Shown piece by piece: positions 1 through 5,880 of a stretch of DNA of 6,593 nt. Position 1 is the first letter of the stretch. Each line of letters opens with the position of its first letter. The position numbers and the translations under genes are program-made. The notes beneath the pieces are model-generated. The model was not told where the DNA came from and did not search any database. It saw only the letters and a list, made by a program, of their open reading frames with translations. The DNA lies in assembly GCA_021463315.1 (NCBI GenBank), contig JAJTXO010000226.1:1-6593 (forward strand), in the 5' to 3' direction. The stretch comes from Caldilineales bacterium (GTDB lineage: Bacteria > Chloroflexota > Anaerolineae > JAAEKA01).

Positions 1-1084
1 TGGCCTCGTCCAGATACAGGCGCGGCGCATGGCGACGCTGCACTTCTCGACACGCTTTCTGGGACAAGGGCATCGCTCCGACGCTTCCCTGACCGGCCGC
101 CAGATAGGCGGACAGTAACGGCCGGATGAACTGCAGCCAGCCGCGCGGAGAATAGCTTCCGCACCGTTCCAACCATTCGCCTAGGGTGGCCAGCTCGCAC
201 AGGTCATCGAACGTGAACACCGGCCGGCCTACTGCCCAGGCAAGTCGATTTTCCACAATCGTCCGCAGCGTAGTCGGCTGCCATTGCCAGCGCAGGTTGA
301 AGGTTTCAGTTCGGTGGCGAACTACGCCGCCAGCTCTGCCCAAGGACGACTCCAGGGCTGCCGGCAGAAACATCTTGTAGGCAAAGCGCGGGTGCTCGAA
401 CAGCGCCAACGTCGTCAAGAAGGCGTGCAGGGTAGTTGCCAAACGAGAAGCATCCACCTGGAGCCAGGGTTCCAGGTCGGCGACCACAACCCAAACCCCT
501 TGCAGGCCCAGCTTATCCAACGCTTTGACCAACTCCGCAGTCACGAGCATCGGCGCAGCCTCTGGGTAAAGTATATCCTGGACAGGGGACTCAACGATCG
601 CCCGTAGCAGCGCACAGCCGTCGGGGTTGCCATCGTCGCACAACGACTGGACCAGGTGGGCCAGGTCGCCCTGCAGATAACGGTGGATGAACCAGATCAG
701 CGTCTGCTGCGCCCAATTTGGAGTCGAGCTCCATTCGTGGGGGTAACGGCTCAGGTGCTCAAACAGAGCGCGGGCAACGGCATCCAGCGCCATACGATGG
801 TGCTCGCCCACCAGGGCGGTGCCCTCGGCTGCCGGCGCGACCCAGGTCGTCAATTGCCAGCGCGCCAACAACACCGAGGGCGGCTGACCAAGCGGCGCCA
901 CGCGGCTTTCCAACGCCAGTCGCAGCGCCGTATTGCCCATGCCTGCCTCGCCAAAGATCAGCGTCGAACGCCAGCTCGCCATCACCGAGAAATCGGGCGG
1001 CGGGACGTAGCATTCAGCGAGCCAAGGCTCGTCCTCGGCGCGCAGGCTGTCAAAAGCGATCGCAGCTTGGCTGAGGTCGTTCAC
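1..1084 (-). CDS. Soluble NTPase-like protein with degenerate P-loop (gene B), 3' end outside window
   Basis: I do not recognise a named family. Reading from GTG at 1084 the frame stays open for 361 codons to the window edge, so the C-terminus is missing. The start is supported by AAGGA at 1095-1091, six bases upstream, and by a 4-base GTGA overlap with the stop of gene A, which suggests translational coupling. Landmarks: an entry motif at residues 11-27 (F-D, then AEDEPWL, then Y-V); a P-loop GEAGMGNT at 45-52, where Asn51 replaces the usual Lys; a Walker B-like strand VVVADLE at 199-205 with Asp203 and Glu205 kept; KMFLP at 237-241; and SPR at 312-314, resembling AAA+ sensor 2. The same landmarks occur in gene A at matching spacing, so the two are probably paralogues. 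I see no membrane segment or signal peptide. Loss of the lysine predicts weak or no ATP hydrolysis; nucleotide binding is possible. A winged-helix or other effector domain could follow beyond the edge, but that is a guess. The gene is certain, the function is not. Confidence 0.85.
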   Translation of the reverse strand, partial: MNDLSQAAIAFDSLRAEDEPWLAECYVPPPDFSVMASWRSTLIFGEAGMGNTALRLALESRVAPLGQPPSVLLARWQLTTWVAPAAEGTALVGEHHRMALDAVARALFEHLSRYPHEWSSTPNWAQQTLIWFIHRYLQGDLAHLVQSLCDDGNPDGCALLRAIVESPVQDILYPEAAPMLVTAELVKALDKLGLQGVWVVVADLEPWLQVDASRLATTLHAFLTTLALFEHPRFAYKMFLPAALESSLGRAGGVVRHRTETFNLRWQWQPTTLRTIVENRLAWAVGRPVFTFDDLCELATLGEWLERCGSYSPRGWLQFIRPLLSAYLAAGQGSVGAMPLSQKACREVQRRHAPRLYLDEA

Positions 1085-3693
1085 TTCAAGTCCTTGATCA
1101 CCGCTTCCAGTGTAGATAATGCTATCCGGTCACTGCCATTAAGTTCAACGTGCTTACGCAACAACGCGTTACCGAGCCGGATCAAATGGCGGGGCGCATC
1201 TAAACGCGTTTCAGCGGCTGTCACCAGTTGCTCTGCCGGGTCACCGCCCATGATGGCTAAATCGAAGAGTTGATTGAAGGTTTTTGACTCGCGCTCTTCG
1301 GTTCTGATGCGGCCCACCAGCACGTCCTTCAAGCATTGTTTTGTCCACGTGACGGTGGTCGTTTGACATCCTGGTGGAAGTGTGAGACCATGCAAGTTGG
1401 GCAGAAATAACTTCAGAAAGATCCCTTTTGCGCTCAAGGGAATGACTAAATCGAGAAGGGGCGCAAGTCCGGCGACCAGAGCTACTTCCTGTTGTTTCGA
1501 TTCGGGCGTGGGGACGTCAAGCAATACCTGCACACATTCATATGTTTTCGGGAGAGCGCACGCTAGCAGATCACTCCATGCTTCCCGCGTGAAACAGACG
1601 CTATCAACATTATCCTTCGAAAAAGGTCGCATTTCTTGAAGCACTAGATCGATTTTGCCATCTGGATTTGCCTGGCGCAGCGTATGCTCAATTAACGGCC
1701 ATGAGCCAAGAGAAGCCAACTGCAATTGAACCAAACATGACTTTCTAGACTCCGGAAGCTCCAGAAAAACCTCGGGCATTTGTGCGACTAATCTGCAAAG
1801 CCACAGACAAGTAGCTTTTGAGATTAGTCTCAGATAGAATCTTTCAGAGGTTTTGATCAGGTCATGAACGGTCGGCGTGCAGTGAACTGGAAAGACACGC
1901 TTCTCGCGCGGACTTTCTGGTGGATCGACACAATCGTTTGCAAGAATCATAGCTGCAGCGCTGCGGCCGGCCCCTGGCGCAGCAAGAACCAGGACAGGGC
2001 GTCTTCCAGCAGCCTCTTCGAAAACGTCGCGTACCACGTAATCCGGCAACTCCTTGTCTTGTTGAGCGCACTCAGGTCCGAAGGGGTTGAAGGCAAGTGA
2101 CTGAGAGTCCAACCATTCTTTAACCTTAAGGGGACTTTCGGGGCGAAGTGTATGCCACAGGTATGGACGCAACCACGAGAGGGTATTCTTCCGCAATTCC
2201 TTTAGCGAATTTGCCCTGCTGCGTATCTCGTCGTCTTCTGTTTCCCAATTACTCAGGATTTCGCCAATGACGGGTTTTCGCAACAGAGAGCTATCGCCCC
2301 CTTCCCTTGCACACTCGAGATGTTCCAAAATCGTCGGAGCAGCCTCTTTCAGTTGCGAAAGGTCTTTCAAAATCGCCAAATACTTCTTGTCCGCTACAAG
2401 GCCGTAGCGCTGGATACTTTGAAACGAAAGCTTTACAGCAGTTACCACGTCGCCTTTGGGTTTGAACTGGACTCCATTCGTATCCATTTCGGAATGATCT
2501 ATCGCAAGGTCAATGGCCTGAACGAAGAAGGAAGAATCCTCCGTATCCTTGCTAAGATCACAGATCGCCGATCTCAGTGTCTTTACAGTATTGCTTTCAT
2601 TCTGCACAAGCGCACGCATTGTCCCTCTGAAGAGATCCTCTTCCCAATCTAATGACAGAATCGATTTGCGATGGTGTTCCAGCTGCTCGGTCAAATCATT
2701 CTGCCAATGCTGGTTAATGGCCTTTGTTCTAACTTCGTGATACTTAAGCGCTCCGCTAACCACGCCTGTCTGCAAGGCTACTGCAATCTGAGCAATTTCG
2801 GCAGCACGTTCATCTCGCTTTCGCTGCTCCCCCTGCCACCACTGCCACCCAAATCCCAGCAACGTTGTCACCAACGCCAGGATAGGCGTGGCCGGCCCCA
2901 ACAGCAGCCCAAGGAAACGCCGCCACCAGGCGTGAAAGGCACTCTCCGTCAAGATATCAATGGTGTTTAGGTCTTGCCAAGCAGCGCCCTCACTATCCGG
3001 TCGCGCAGCCAGTGCTACCGCGACTGTTACAGGCTGTGTGCTGGTCAGGGCGCTGCGTACATAAAGCGCCGCAGGCTGACCAGACTGTTCTCCTGTTCGC
3101 ACAGCGATCTGGGGCAAGACCGGAATGCCTTTGTCATCGGTGAATACTACCCCTTCTCTCTTGGGCAGGAAGGCCAATGTGAAGGAAATTGCGGTGCTTG
3201 TGTTGATGCCGGGTGAGGCATTTGCACCGTCAAAATAGACGAACAGCGGCAGCCCGGGATGGTCGCTGGCCTGGAATGGCGCCTGTCTGGGATAGGAGAC
3301 GATCAAGCTGGGTGTTGACGAACCGATGGCTATCGAGCGACTAGTCCATGCCTGCTGCTGCAGAGCGCGGCTCGGAGCACCTGCTTGATAGGCCAACGAT
3401 CCCACGTACACCAACGCGGCCACTGTCGCAAGCCCACCCCAAAAGACCTGCGGCCTCGATGAAAGCGCTTGGCTAGCTATGTGAACGGCGAGGAAGAGGG
3501 CAAGGGTAGCTGTAACAGCTGCTCCCCATGTCCCCCATGGTACGCTCTGGGAGAGTAACAGGGTCGCCAAAAACAAAAGCGCCAGGAACAGGAAACCGAT
3601 CTCCTTGTCCTGTGCGTTGGTCCTTGAGCTTGAATCAGCCGAAGATTGGTTATCGACCATTATACCCAGAGTCCGCTTGTTAGGACTCGTCAC
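1081..3693 (-). CDS. Membrane-anchored NTPase-like protein with degenerate P-loop (gene A)
   Basis: No named family is recognised. The protein has 870 aa from GTG at 3693. An in-frame ATG at 3660 (Met12) is an alternative start, neither start has a clear Shine-Dalgarno sequence, and a TGA lies five codons above the GTG. Order of parts: a polar N-terminus; membrane segments at about 32-48, 56-76 and 83-103; a probably extracytoplasmic, beta-rich region at 105-257; a fourth membrane segment at about 259-283 followed by a basic stretch (GEQRKRDE), which fits positive-inside topology; a helical, charged region at 290-530; then an NTPase-like module. That module has FNPFG at 535-539, DYVV at 551-554, P-loop-like AAPGAGRS at 571-578 (Ala for the first Gly, Arg577 for Lys), Walker B-like VLLDV at 723-727 without the following Glu, KLFLP at 761-765 and APR at 833-835. 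The module matches gene B downstream. Topology suggests an envelope sensor that signals to a cytosolic pseudo-NTPase; this is inference. G+C content changes inside the gene near 2780. Confidence 0.9.
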   Translation of the reverse strand: MTSPNKRTLGIMVDNQSSADSSSRTNAQDKEIGFLFLALLFLATLLLSQSVPWGTWGAAVTATLALFLAVHIASQALSSRPQVFWGGLATVAALVYVGSLAYQAGAPSRALQQQAWTSRSIAIGSSTPSLIVSYPRQAPFQASDHPGLPLFVYFDGANASPGINTSTAISFTLAFLPKREGVVFTDDKGIPVLPQIAVRTGEQSGQPAALYVRSALTSTQPVTVAVALAARPDSEGAAWQDLNTIDILTESAFHAWWRRFLGLLLGPATPILALVTTLLGFGWQWWQGEQRKRDERAAEIAQIAVALQTGVVSGALKYHEVRTKAINQHWQNDLTEQLEHHRKSILSLDWEEDLFRGTMRALVQNESNTVKTLRSAICDLSKDTEDSSFFVQAIDLAIDHSEMDTNGVQFKPKGDVVTAVKLSFQSIQRYGLVADKKYLAILKDLSQLKEAAPTILEHLECAREGGDSSLLRKPVIGEILSNWETEDDEIRSRANSLKELRKNTLSWLRPYLWHTLRPESPLKVKEWLDSQSLAFNPFGPECAQQDKELPDYVVRDVFEEAAGRRPVLVLAAPGAGRSAAAMILANDCVDPPESPREKRVFPVHCTPTVHDLIKTSERFYLRLISKATCLWLCRLVAQMPEVFLELPESRKSCLVQLQLASLGSWPLIEHTLRQANPDGKIDLVLQEMRPFSKDNVDSVCFTREAWSDLLACALPKTYECVQVLLDVPTPESKQQEVALVAGLAPLLDLVIPLSAKGIFLKLFLPNLHGLTLPPGCQTTTVTWTKQCLKDVLVGRIRTEERESKTFNQLFDLAIMGGDPAEQLVTAAETRLDAPRHLIRLGNALLRKHVELNGSDRIALSTLEAVIKDLK
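1091..1095 (-). promoter_or_regulatory. Ribosome binding site of gene B, inside gene A
   Basis: AAGGA on the minus strand, six bases before the GTG at 1084-1082. It lies inside the last codons of gene A and decides the start of gene B. With the overlapping GTGA it indicates that B is translated from the same message as A. Confidence 0.7.
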
Positions 3694-3696
3694 GAG
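3686..3696. repeat. 11-bp palindrome spanning the GTG start of gene A
   Basis: CTCGT-C-ACGAG, two 5-base arms around one central base. The GTG at 3693-3691 lies in its middle. In RNA the first codon would be in a small hairpin, which either modulates initiation or argues for the alternative ATG at 3660. The short length makes chance possible. Confidence 0.35.
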
Positions 3697-4023
3697 ATAA
3701 GTGTGTCAGTCGTTACGCTTATGCAAGCGTGGAACCTGTGACACTTGTTTTGGTGCGGGTCCTTACGCATTCCGTTGAAGAACGATACTGAGCAGGTGAC
3801 ACGTCGTGGATTGACGAGCTTACAATATTCTCGGATCGAAGGATTGAATTGGATGCATTCTAGCACAATCGATCGATCTGGTCAACGCCTGTTTCCTCGG
3901 CTTCACACACGTCATATCGTCCATCACTTCGCCTCGCCAACACTCAATGACGACCATAGATGCACGCGAACGAGGCGTCCTGGTGGCACTTGCGGCGGCC
4001 GGAGCTGCATGGACTGTTTTGAC
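3694..4023. other. Intergenic gap between the ATPase gene and gene A
   Basis: 330 bases between two minus-strand genes. Apart from the dyad at 3699-3746 and the scattered TGACAC hexamers, I see no supported gene, no tRNA-like fold and no terminator with a stem and T-run behind the ATPase stop. Short reading frames on either strand lack family resemblance and a ribosome binding site. The size of the gap and the dyad suggest that gene A has its own promoter and is not simply read through from the ATPase. Confidence 0.6.
3699..3746. promoter_or_regulatory. Extended imperfect dyad upstream of gene A (possible operator)
   Basis: The whole segment is symmetrical about 3722.5. The core is ACGCTT-ATGC-AAGCGT at 3715-3730, with 6-bp perfect arms and a 4-base centre. 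Flanking arms AAGTGT (3699-3704) and ACACTT (3741-3746), plus CAG/CTG (3707-3709 and 3736-3738), pair on the same axis. It ends five bases above the GTG of gene A, where a promoter or repressor site is expected. I find no convincing -35/-10 pair. A TGACAC hexamer occurs at 3739-3744, again at 3797-3802, and inverted at 3703-3708. A binding site for a dimeric regulator, or a 5' RNA hairpin, are both plausible. The element is seen; the role is inferred. Confidence 0.5.
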
Positions 4024-5427
4024 CTACGGTACATCGACGACGACAGCCTCAGGCCCCACCAACCGCACACCTTCACCCGCAGCGCGCGTGGCCAGGGCTG
4101 GCGTGAACCCTGCTTTGGCAAATAGGATGTAGGAAATGGCCGGCCAGCGGCCGTCCGGGTCTACGAGCTGCGCCTTGCGCTGCAGGTCGTCAAGCACGTC
4201 TACCCCCACCGGATTGACCGACCATTTGCACTCCCCCAGCAGCAGGTGACCGTCGGCGTCGCTGACGGCTACCACATCCACCTCGCCACTGCGGTCCCAC
4301 CAGGCGCCGATTCGCTCGGGCAAGAAGGCTAATTGCCCGGCGCGCGCCAACCGGGTTACGTATGCCCGCGCCGCCTCCTCGAAGGCATAGCTGACGAATT
4401 GGTCGAAGGTGGGCCGAATCCGCTGTGCCAGGATCGCGTCGGCCAAGCCCAAGTCCAGCGAGCCCTGGTTGGGATGAACGTAGCGAAACCAGAAGCGCAG
4501 GAAGGCGTCGCCGATCTGGTATAGGCCGCGTTTGCTCTTTTCGGGCCGGCTGTCGGTGGCCGGAACGCGGCGCACCACCAACCGCAGACCCTGTAGGATG
4601 TCCAGGTAACGCGCGGTGGTGGGTGCGTCTCCCACCCGAGCCGCCTGGCTGATCTCGTTTAGCCGCGTCGATCCTTCGGCGATGGCGCGCAGAATCGAGA
4701 AATAGTTGCGCGGCTCGCGCAGTTCCTCCATCAGCAATAACTGGGGCTCTCGTCGCAGCATCCCCTGGCTATCCAACACGTGCGCGCGGATGTTGGCTAA
4801 GATGTCCACCTGGTCGGAGAACGCAGTCAGGTAGTACGGCATTCCGCCCAAGACGGCCCATGCCTCCACCTGCTGCACGGGTGTATAAGCTGGGAAGAAA
4901 GCTGCCGCCGCGGGCGCCTCCAGGGCCGGCAGGAGATAACTCCCTGTCCGCCGGCCATAGAGGGGCGCCTGATAGCCGAGCACCTCCCGCTCCATCATCC
5001 CCACGTAGGAGCCGCACAGAATCAGGAAGATCTGGGTGCGGCGTAGCGTCTCGTCCCACGCCTTCTGCAACAGCGAGGGGATGGCCTTGTTGCCACTGAT
5101 CAGGTAGGTGAACTCGTCTAGCACGACGATGGGGCGGCCGGGCAGGTCGGCCAGAGCCCGGAAGGCCGCTTCCCACGAGGGAAAGGTAAAGCCCTCCGGC
5201 GCGTCGGCATGGGTGAAGCGCCATATCTGCTGCGAGAAGGTGGCCAGTTGATCGAGGTCGGAGCTGAGCGTGGCGATGAAGAAGACGTGCGGCTTGTCAA
5301 TGCAGAAGCGGCGCAGCAGCTCGGTCTTGCCCACCCGCCGCCGACCGTACAGCACGAACAACTCAGCACGCTGGGAGCGATAATGTTCTTCCAGGTGGGC
5401 CAGCTCGGCCGCGCGGTTGATGAACAT
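4024..5427 (-). CDS. Archaeal-type (STAND-related) ATPase with C-terminal DUF234 nuclease-like domain
   Basis: A complete 467-aa protein, the usual length for this family. The N-terminus MFINR is typical, and AGGAG at 5439-5435, seven bases before the ATG at 5427, fixes the start; a TTG in frame at 5460 is less likely. The ATPase domain (about 1-235) has Walker A GRRRVGKT at 28-35 with Lys34 intact, Walker B IVVLDE at 100-105 (Asp104, Glu105) and a sensor-like LILCGS at 135-140. A winged-helix region follows at about 240-290. The C-terminal region carries the PD-(D/E)XK pattern: Glu350/Glu351 in a helix, GEVDVV at 381-386 (Asp384) and GECKW at 398-402 (Glu399, Lys401). Relatives are scattered, often mobile ATPases of archaea and thermophilic bacteria, suspected of nuclease or genome-conflict roles; substrates are generally unknown. 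It has its own promoter and is followed by a 330-base gap before gene A, so joint function is unproven. All key residues look intact. Confidence 0.92.
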   Translation of the reverse strand: MFINRAAELAHLEEHYRSQRAELFVLYGRRRVGKTELLRRFCIDKPHVFFIATLSSDLDQLATFSQQIWRFTHADAPEGFTFPSWEAAFRALADLPGRPIVVLDEFTYLISGNKAIPSLLQKAWDETLRRTQIFLILCGSYVGMMEREVLGYQAPLYGRRTGSYLLPALEAPAAAAFFPAYTPVQQVEAWAVLGGMPYYLTAFSDQVDILANIRAHVLDSQGMLRREPQLLLMEELREPRNYFSILRAIAEGSTRLNEISQAARVGDAPTTARYLDILQGLRLVVRRVPATDSRPEKSKRGLYQIGDAFLRFWFRYVHPNQGSLDLGLADAILAQRIRPTFDQFVSYAFEEAARAYVTRLARAGQLAFLPERIGAWWDRSGEVDVVAVSDADGHLLLGECKWSVNPVGVDVLDDLQRKAQLVDPDGRWPAISYILFAKAGFTPALATRAAGEGVRLVGPEAVVVDVP

Positions 5428-5434
5428 GGCGATT

Positions 5435-5439
5435 CTCCT
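5435..5439 (-). promoter_or_regulatory. Ribosome binding site of the ATPase gene
   Basis: AGGAG on the minus strand, seven bases before ATG at 5427-5425. It selects this start over the in-frame TTG at 5460, which has no such site and would add eleven residues atypical of the family. Confidence 0.8.
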
Positions 5440-5465
5440 GGCTGGTTCACTGTGGCACAAGAATA

Positions 5466-5494
5466 CAAATCGCGATTATTATAATCGTAATTTG
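5466..5494. promoter_or_regulatory. 29-bp palindrome over the ATPase promoter (probable operator)
   Basis: Symmetrical about 5480: arms CAAAT (5466-5470) and ATTTG (5490-5494), two unpaired positions, then CGATTAT (5473-5479) and ATAATCG (5481-5487) around one central T. Twelve of 14 positions pair. It covers the -10 box and the expected transcription start, the classic position of a repressor site. Part of the symmetry comes from the A/T-rich -10 box itself, but the CG pairs and outer arms are not explained by that. Confidence 0.6.
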
Positions 5495-5506
5495 CAAGGC
5501 TGCCAA
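5478..5506 (-). promoter_or_regulatory. Sigma-70-type promoter of the ATPase gene
   Basis: Minus strand: -35 TTGGCA at 5506-5501 (5 of 6 to consensus), a 17-base spacer, and -10 TATAAT at 5483-5478 (6 of 6). Transcription would start near 5471, giving a leader of about 45 bases before the ATG at 5427. The -10 box lies inside the palindrome at 5466-5494. Confidence 0.7.
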
Positions 5507-5542
5507 ACAGACCAGGAGCCGCCCTTTTGCCCTCTGCTTCAC

Positions 5543-5564
5543 ACCGCGCGGTTGTATCATCTCA
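5543..5564 (+). repeat. Left copy of an inverted repeat flanking the intergenic region
   Basis: ACCGCGCG, then GTTG, then TATCATCTCA. Without the four-base GTTG it is the exact reverse complement of 5761-5778 (18 of 18). The two copies face each other across about 200 bases between the divergent genes. Confidence 0.7.
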
Positions 5565-5657
5565 ATAGACGCCCATGCGCTTGGCGCACAACTGTGGATG
5601 AAAACGGGCGGGCACGGTCGGCCCACTCCGGGGTGCTGCGCAAAGACCGGCCCGAGC

Positions 5658-5672
5658 GGCTATTTTTAAGCC
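5658..5672. repeat. Small hairpin beside the palindromic doublet
   Basis: GGCT and AGCC arms around a 7-base ATTTTTA loop. It sits just left of the G-run that begins the larger inverted repeat. On its own it would be unremarkable; it may be part of the same folded element. Confidence 0.3.
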
Positions 5673-5682
5673 AGAGGGGGAG

Positions 5683-5695
5683 GACTTCCGAAGTC
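5683..5695. repeat. Palindromic repeat unit 1 (GACTTC-C-GAAGTC)
   Basis: A perfect 6+1+6 palindrome. Its exact reverse complement is unit 2 at 5733-5745, centre to centre 50 bases away. Read as direct repeats, 5682-5696 and 5732-5746 match over 15 bases except the central base. A GGGGG run at 5676-5680 precedes it and CCCCC at 5749-5753 follows unit 2, so a long stem can form. This resembles an interspersed palindromic (REP-type) doublet or a pair of regulator sites. Confidence 0.75.
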
Positions 5696-5732
5696 TTATG
5701 GACTGTGAGCTCGTTTTGAACAAACCTGCGCG

Positions 5733-5745
5733 GACTTCGGAAGTC
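5733..5745. repeat. Palindromic repeat unit 2 (GACTTC-G-GAAGTC)
   Basis: The exact reverse complement of unit 1 at 5683-5695, with a 37-base spacer between the units. Paired, the two give a 13-bp perfect stem, extended after two or three mismatches by four G:C pairs (5676-5679 with 5749-5752). Confidence 0.75.
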
Positions 5746-5760
5746 TCGCCCCCGGTTTTC

Positions 5761-5778
5761 TGAGATGATACGCGCGGT
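5761..5778 (-). repeat. Right copy of the inverted repeat flanking the intergenic region
   Basis: TGAGATGATA followed by CGCGCGGT, the exact reverse complement of the left copy at 5543-5564 minus its GTTG insertion. Locally, GATGAT (5764-5769) also pairs with ATCATC (5781-5786) around a CGCG-rich loop. Confidence 0.7.
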
Positions 5779-5819
5779 TCATCATCCGGCGCTGTGCGGC
5801 GACCGAGCGCGTCCCGATG

Positions 5820-5849
5820 TTGGCGCGCCGGCCGAATATCCGGTACAAT
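5820..5849 (+). promoter_or_regulatory. Probable promoter of the C69 peptidase gene
   Basis: -35 TTGGCG at 5820-5825, an 18-base spacer, and -10 TACAAT at 5844-5849 (5 of 6). The start would be near 5856, giving a leader of about 25 bases. GAGG at 5872-5875, five bases before ATG 5881, is the ribosome binding site. Confidence 0.55.
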
Positions 5850-5880
5850 GGGGACAACTTCACCCCCCACCGAGGCGCCT

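Noticed and set aside
656..1273. Plus-strand reading frame of 205 codons opposite genes A and B
   Set aside because: It is antisense to the open minus-strand frame of gene B, which carries motifs and a ribosome binding site. The plus-strand protein is low-complexity, Arg/Gln-rich and shows no family motif.
3658..3663. Perfect TATAAT on the minus strand as a -10 box for gene A
   Set aside because: It overlaps the ATG at 3660, so a transcript from it would begin inside the gene with no nearby start codon. There is no -35 at proper spacing.
1..3693. Genes A and B as decaying pseudogenes because their P-loops are degenerate
   Set aside because: Both frames are long and free of stops or frameshifts. 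The 4-base overlap and ribosome binding site are kept, and the other motifs remain at conserved spacing.
3745..4125. Plus-strand reading frame of 126 codons in the gap before gene A
   Set aside because: No ribosome binding site or recognisable domain, and its 3' part overlaps the end of the ATPase gene. Composition does not look like coding sequence.
3947..4132. Small plus-strand frame with a hydrophobic stretch near its N-terminus
   Set aside because: More than half overlaps the ATPase gene in antisense. The Ala/Val-rich stretch follows from G+C-rich codons, and no Shine-Dalgarno sequence is seen.
5676..5760. Bidirectional rho-independent terminator
   Set aside because: The neighbouring genes diverge from this region, so nothing needs termination here. 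The T-run after the stem is only four bases on the plus strand and absent on the minus strand.
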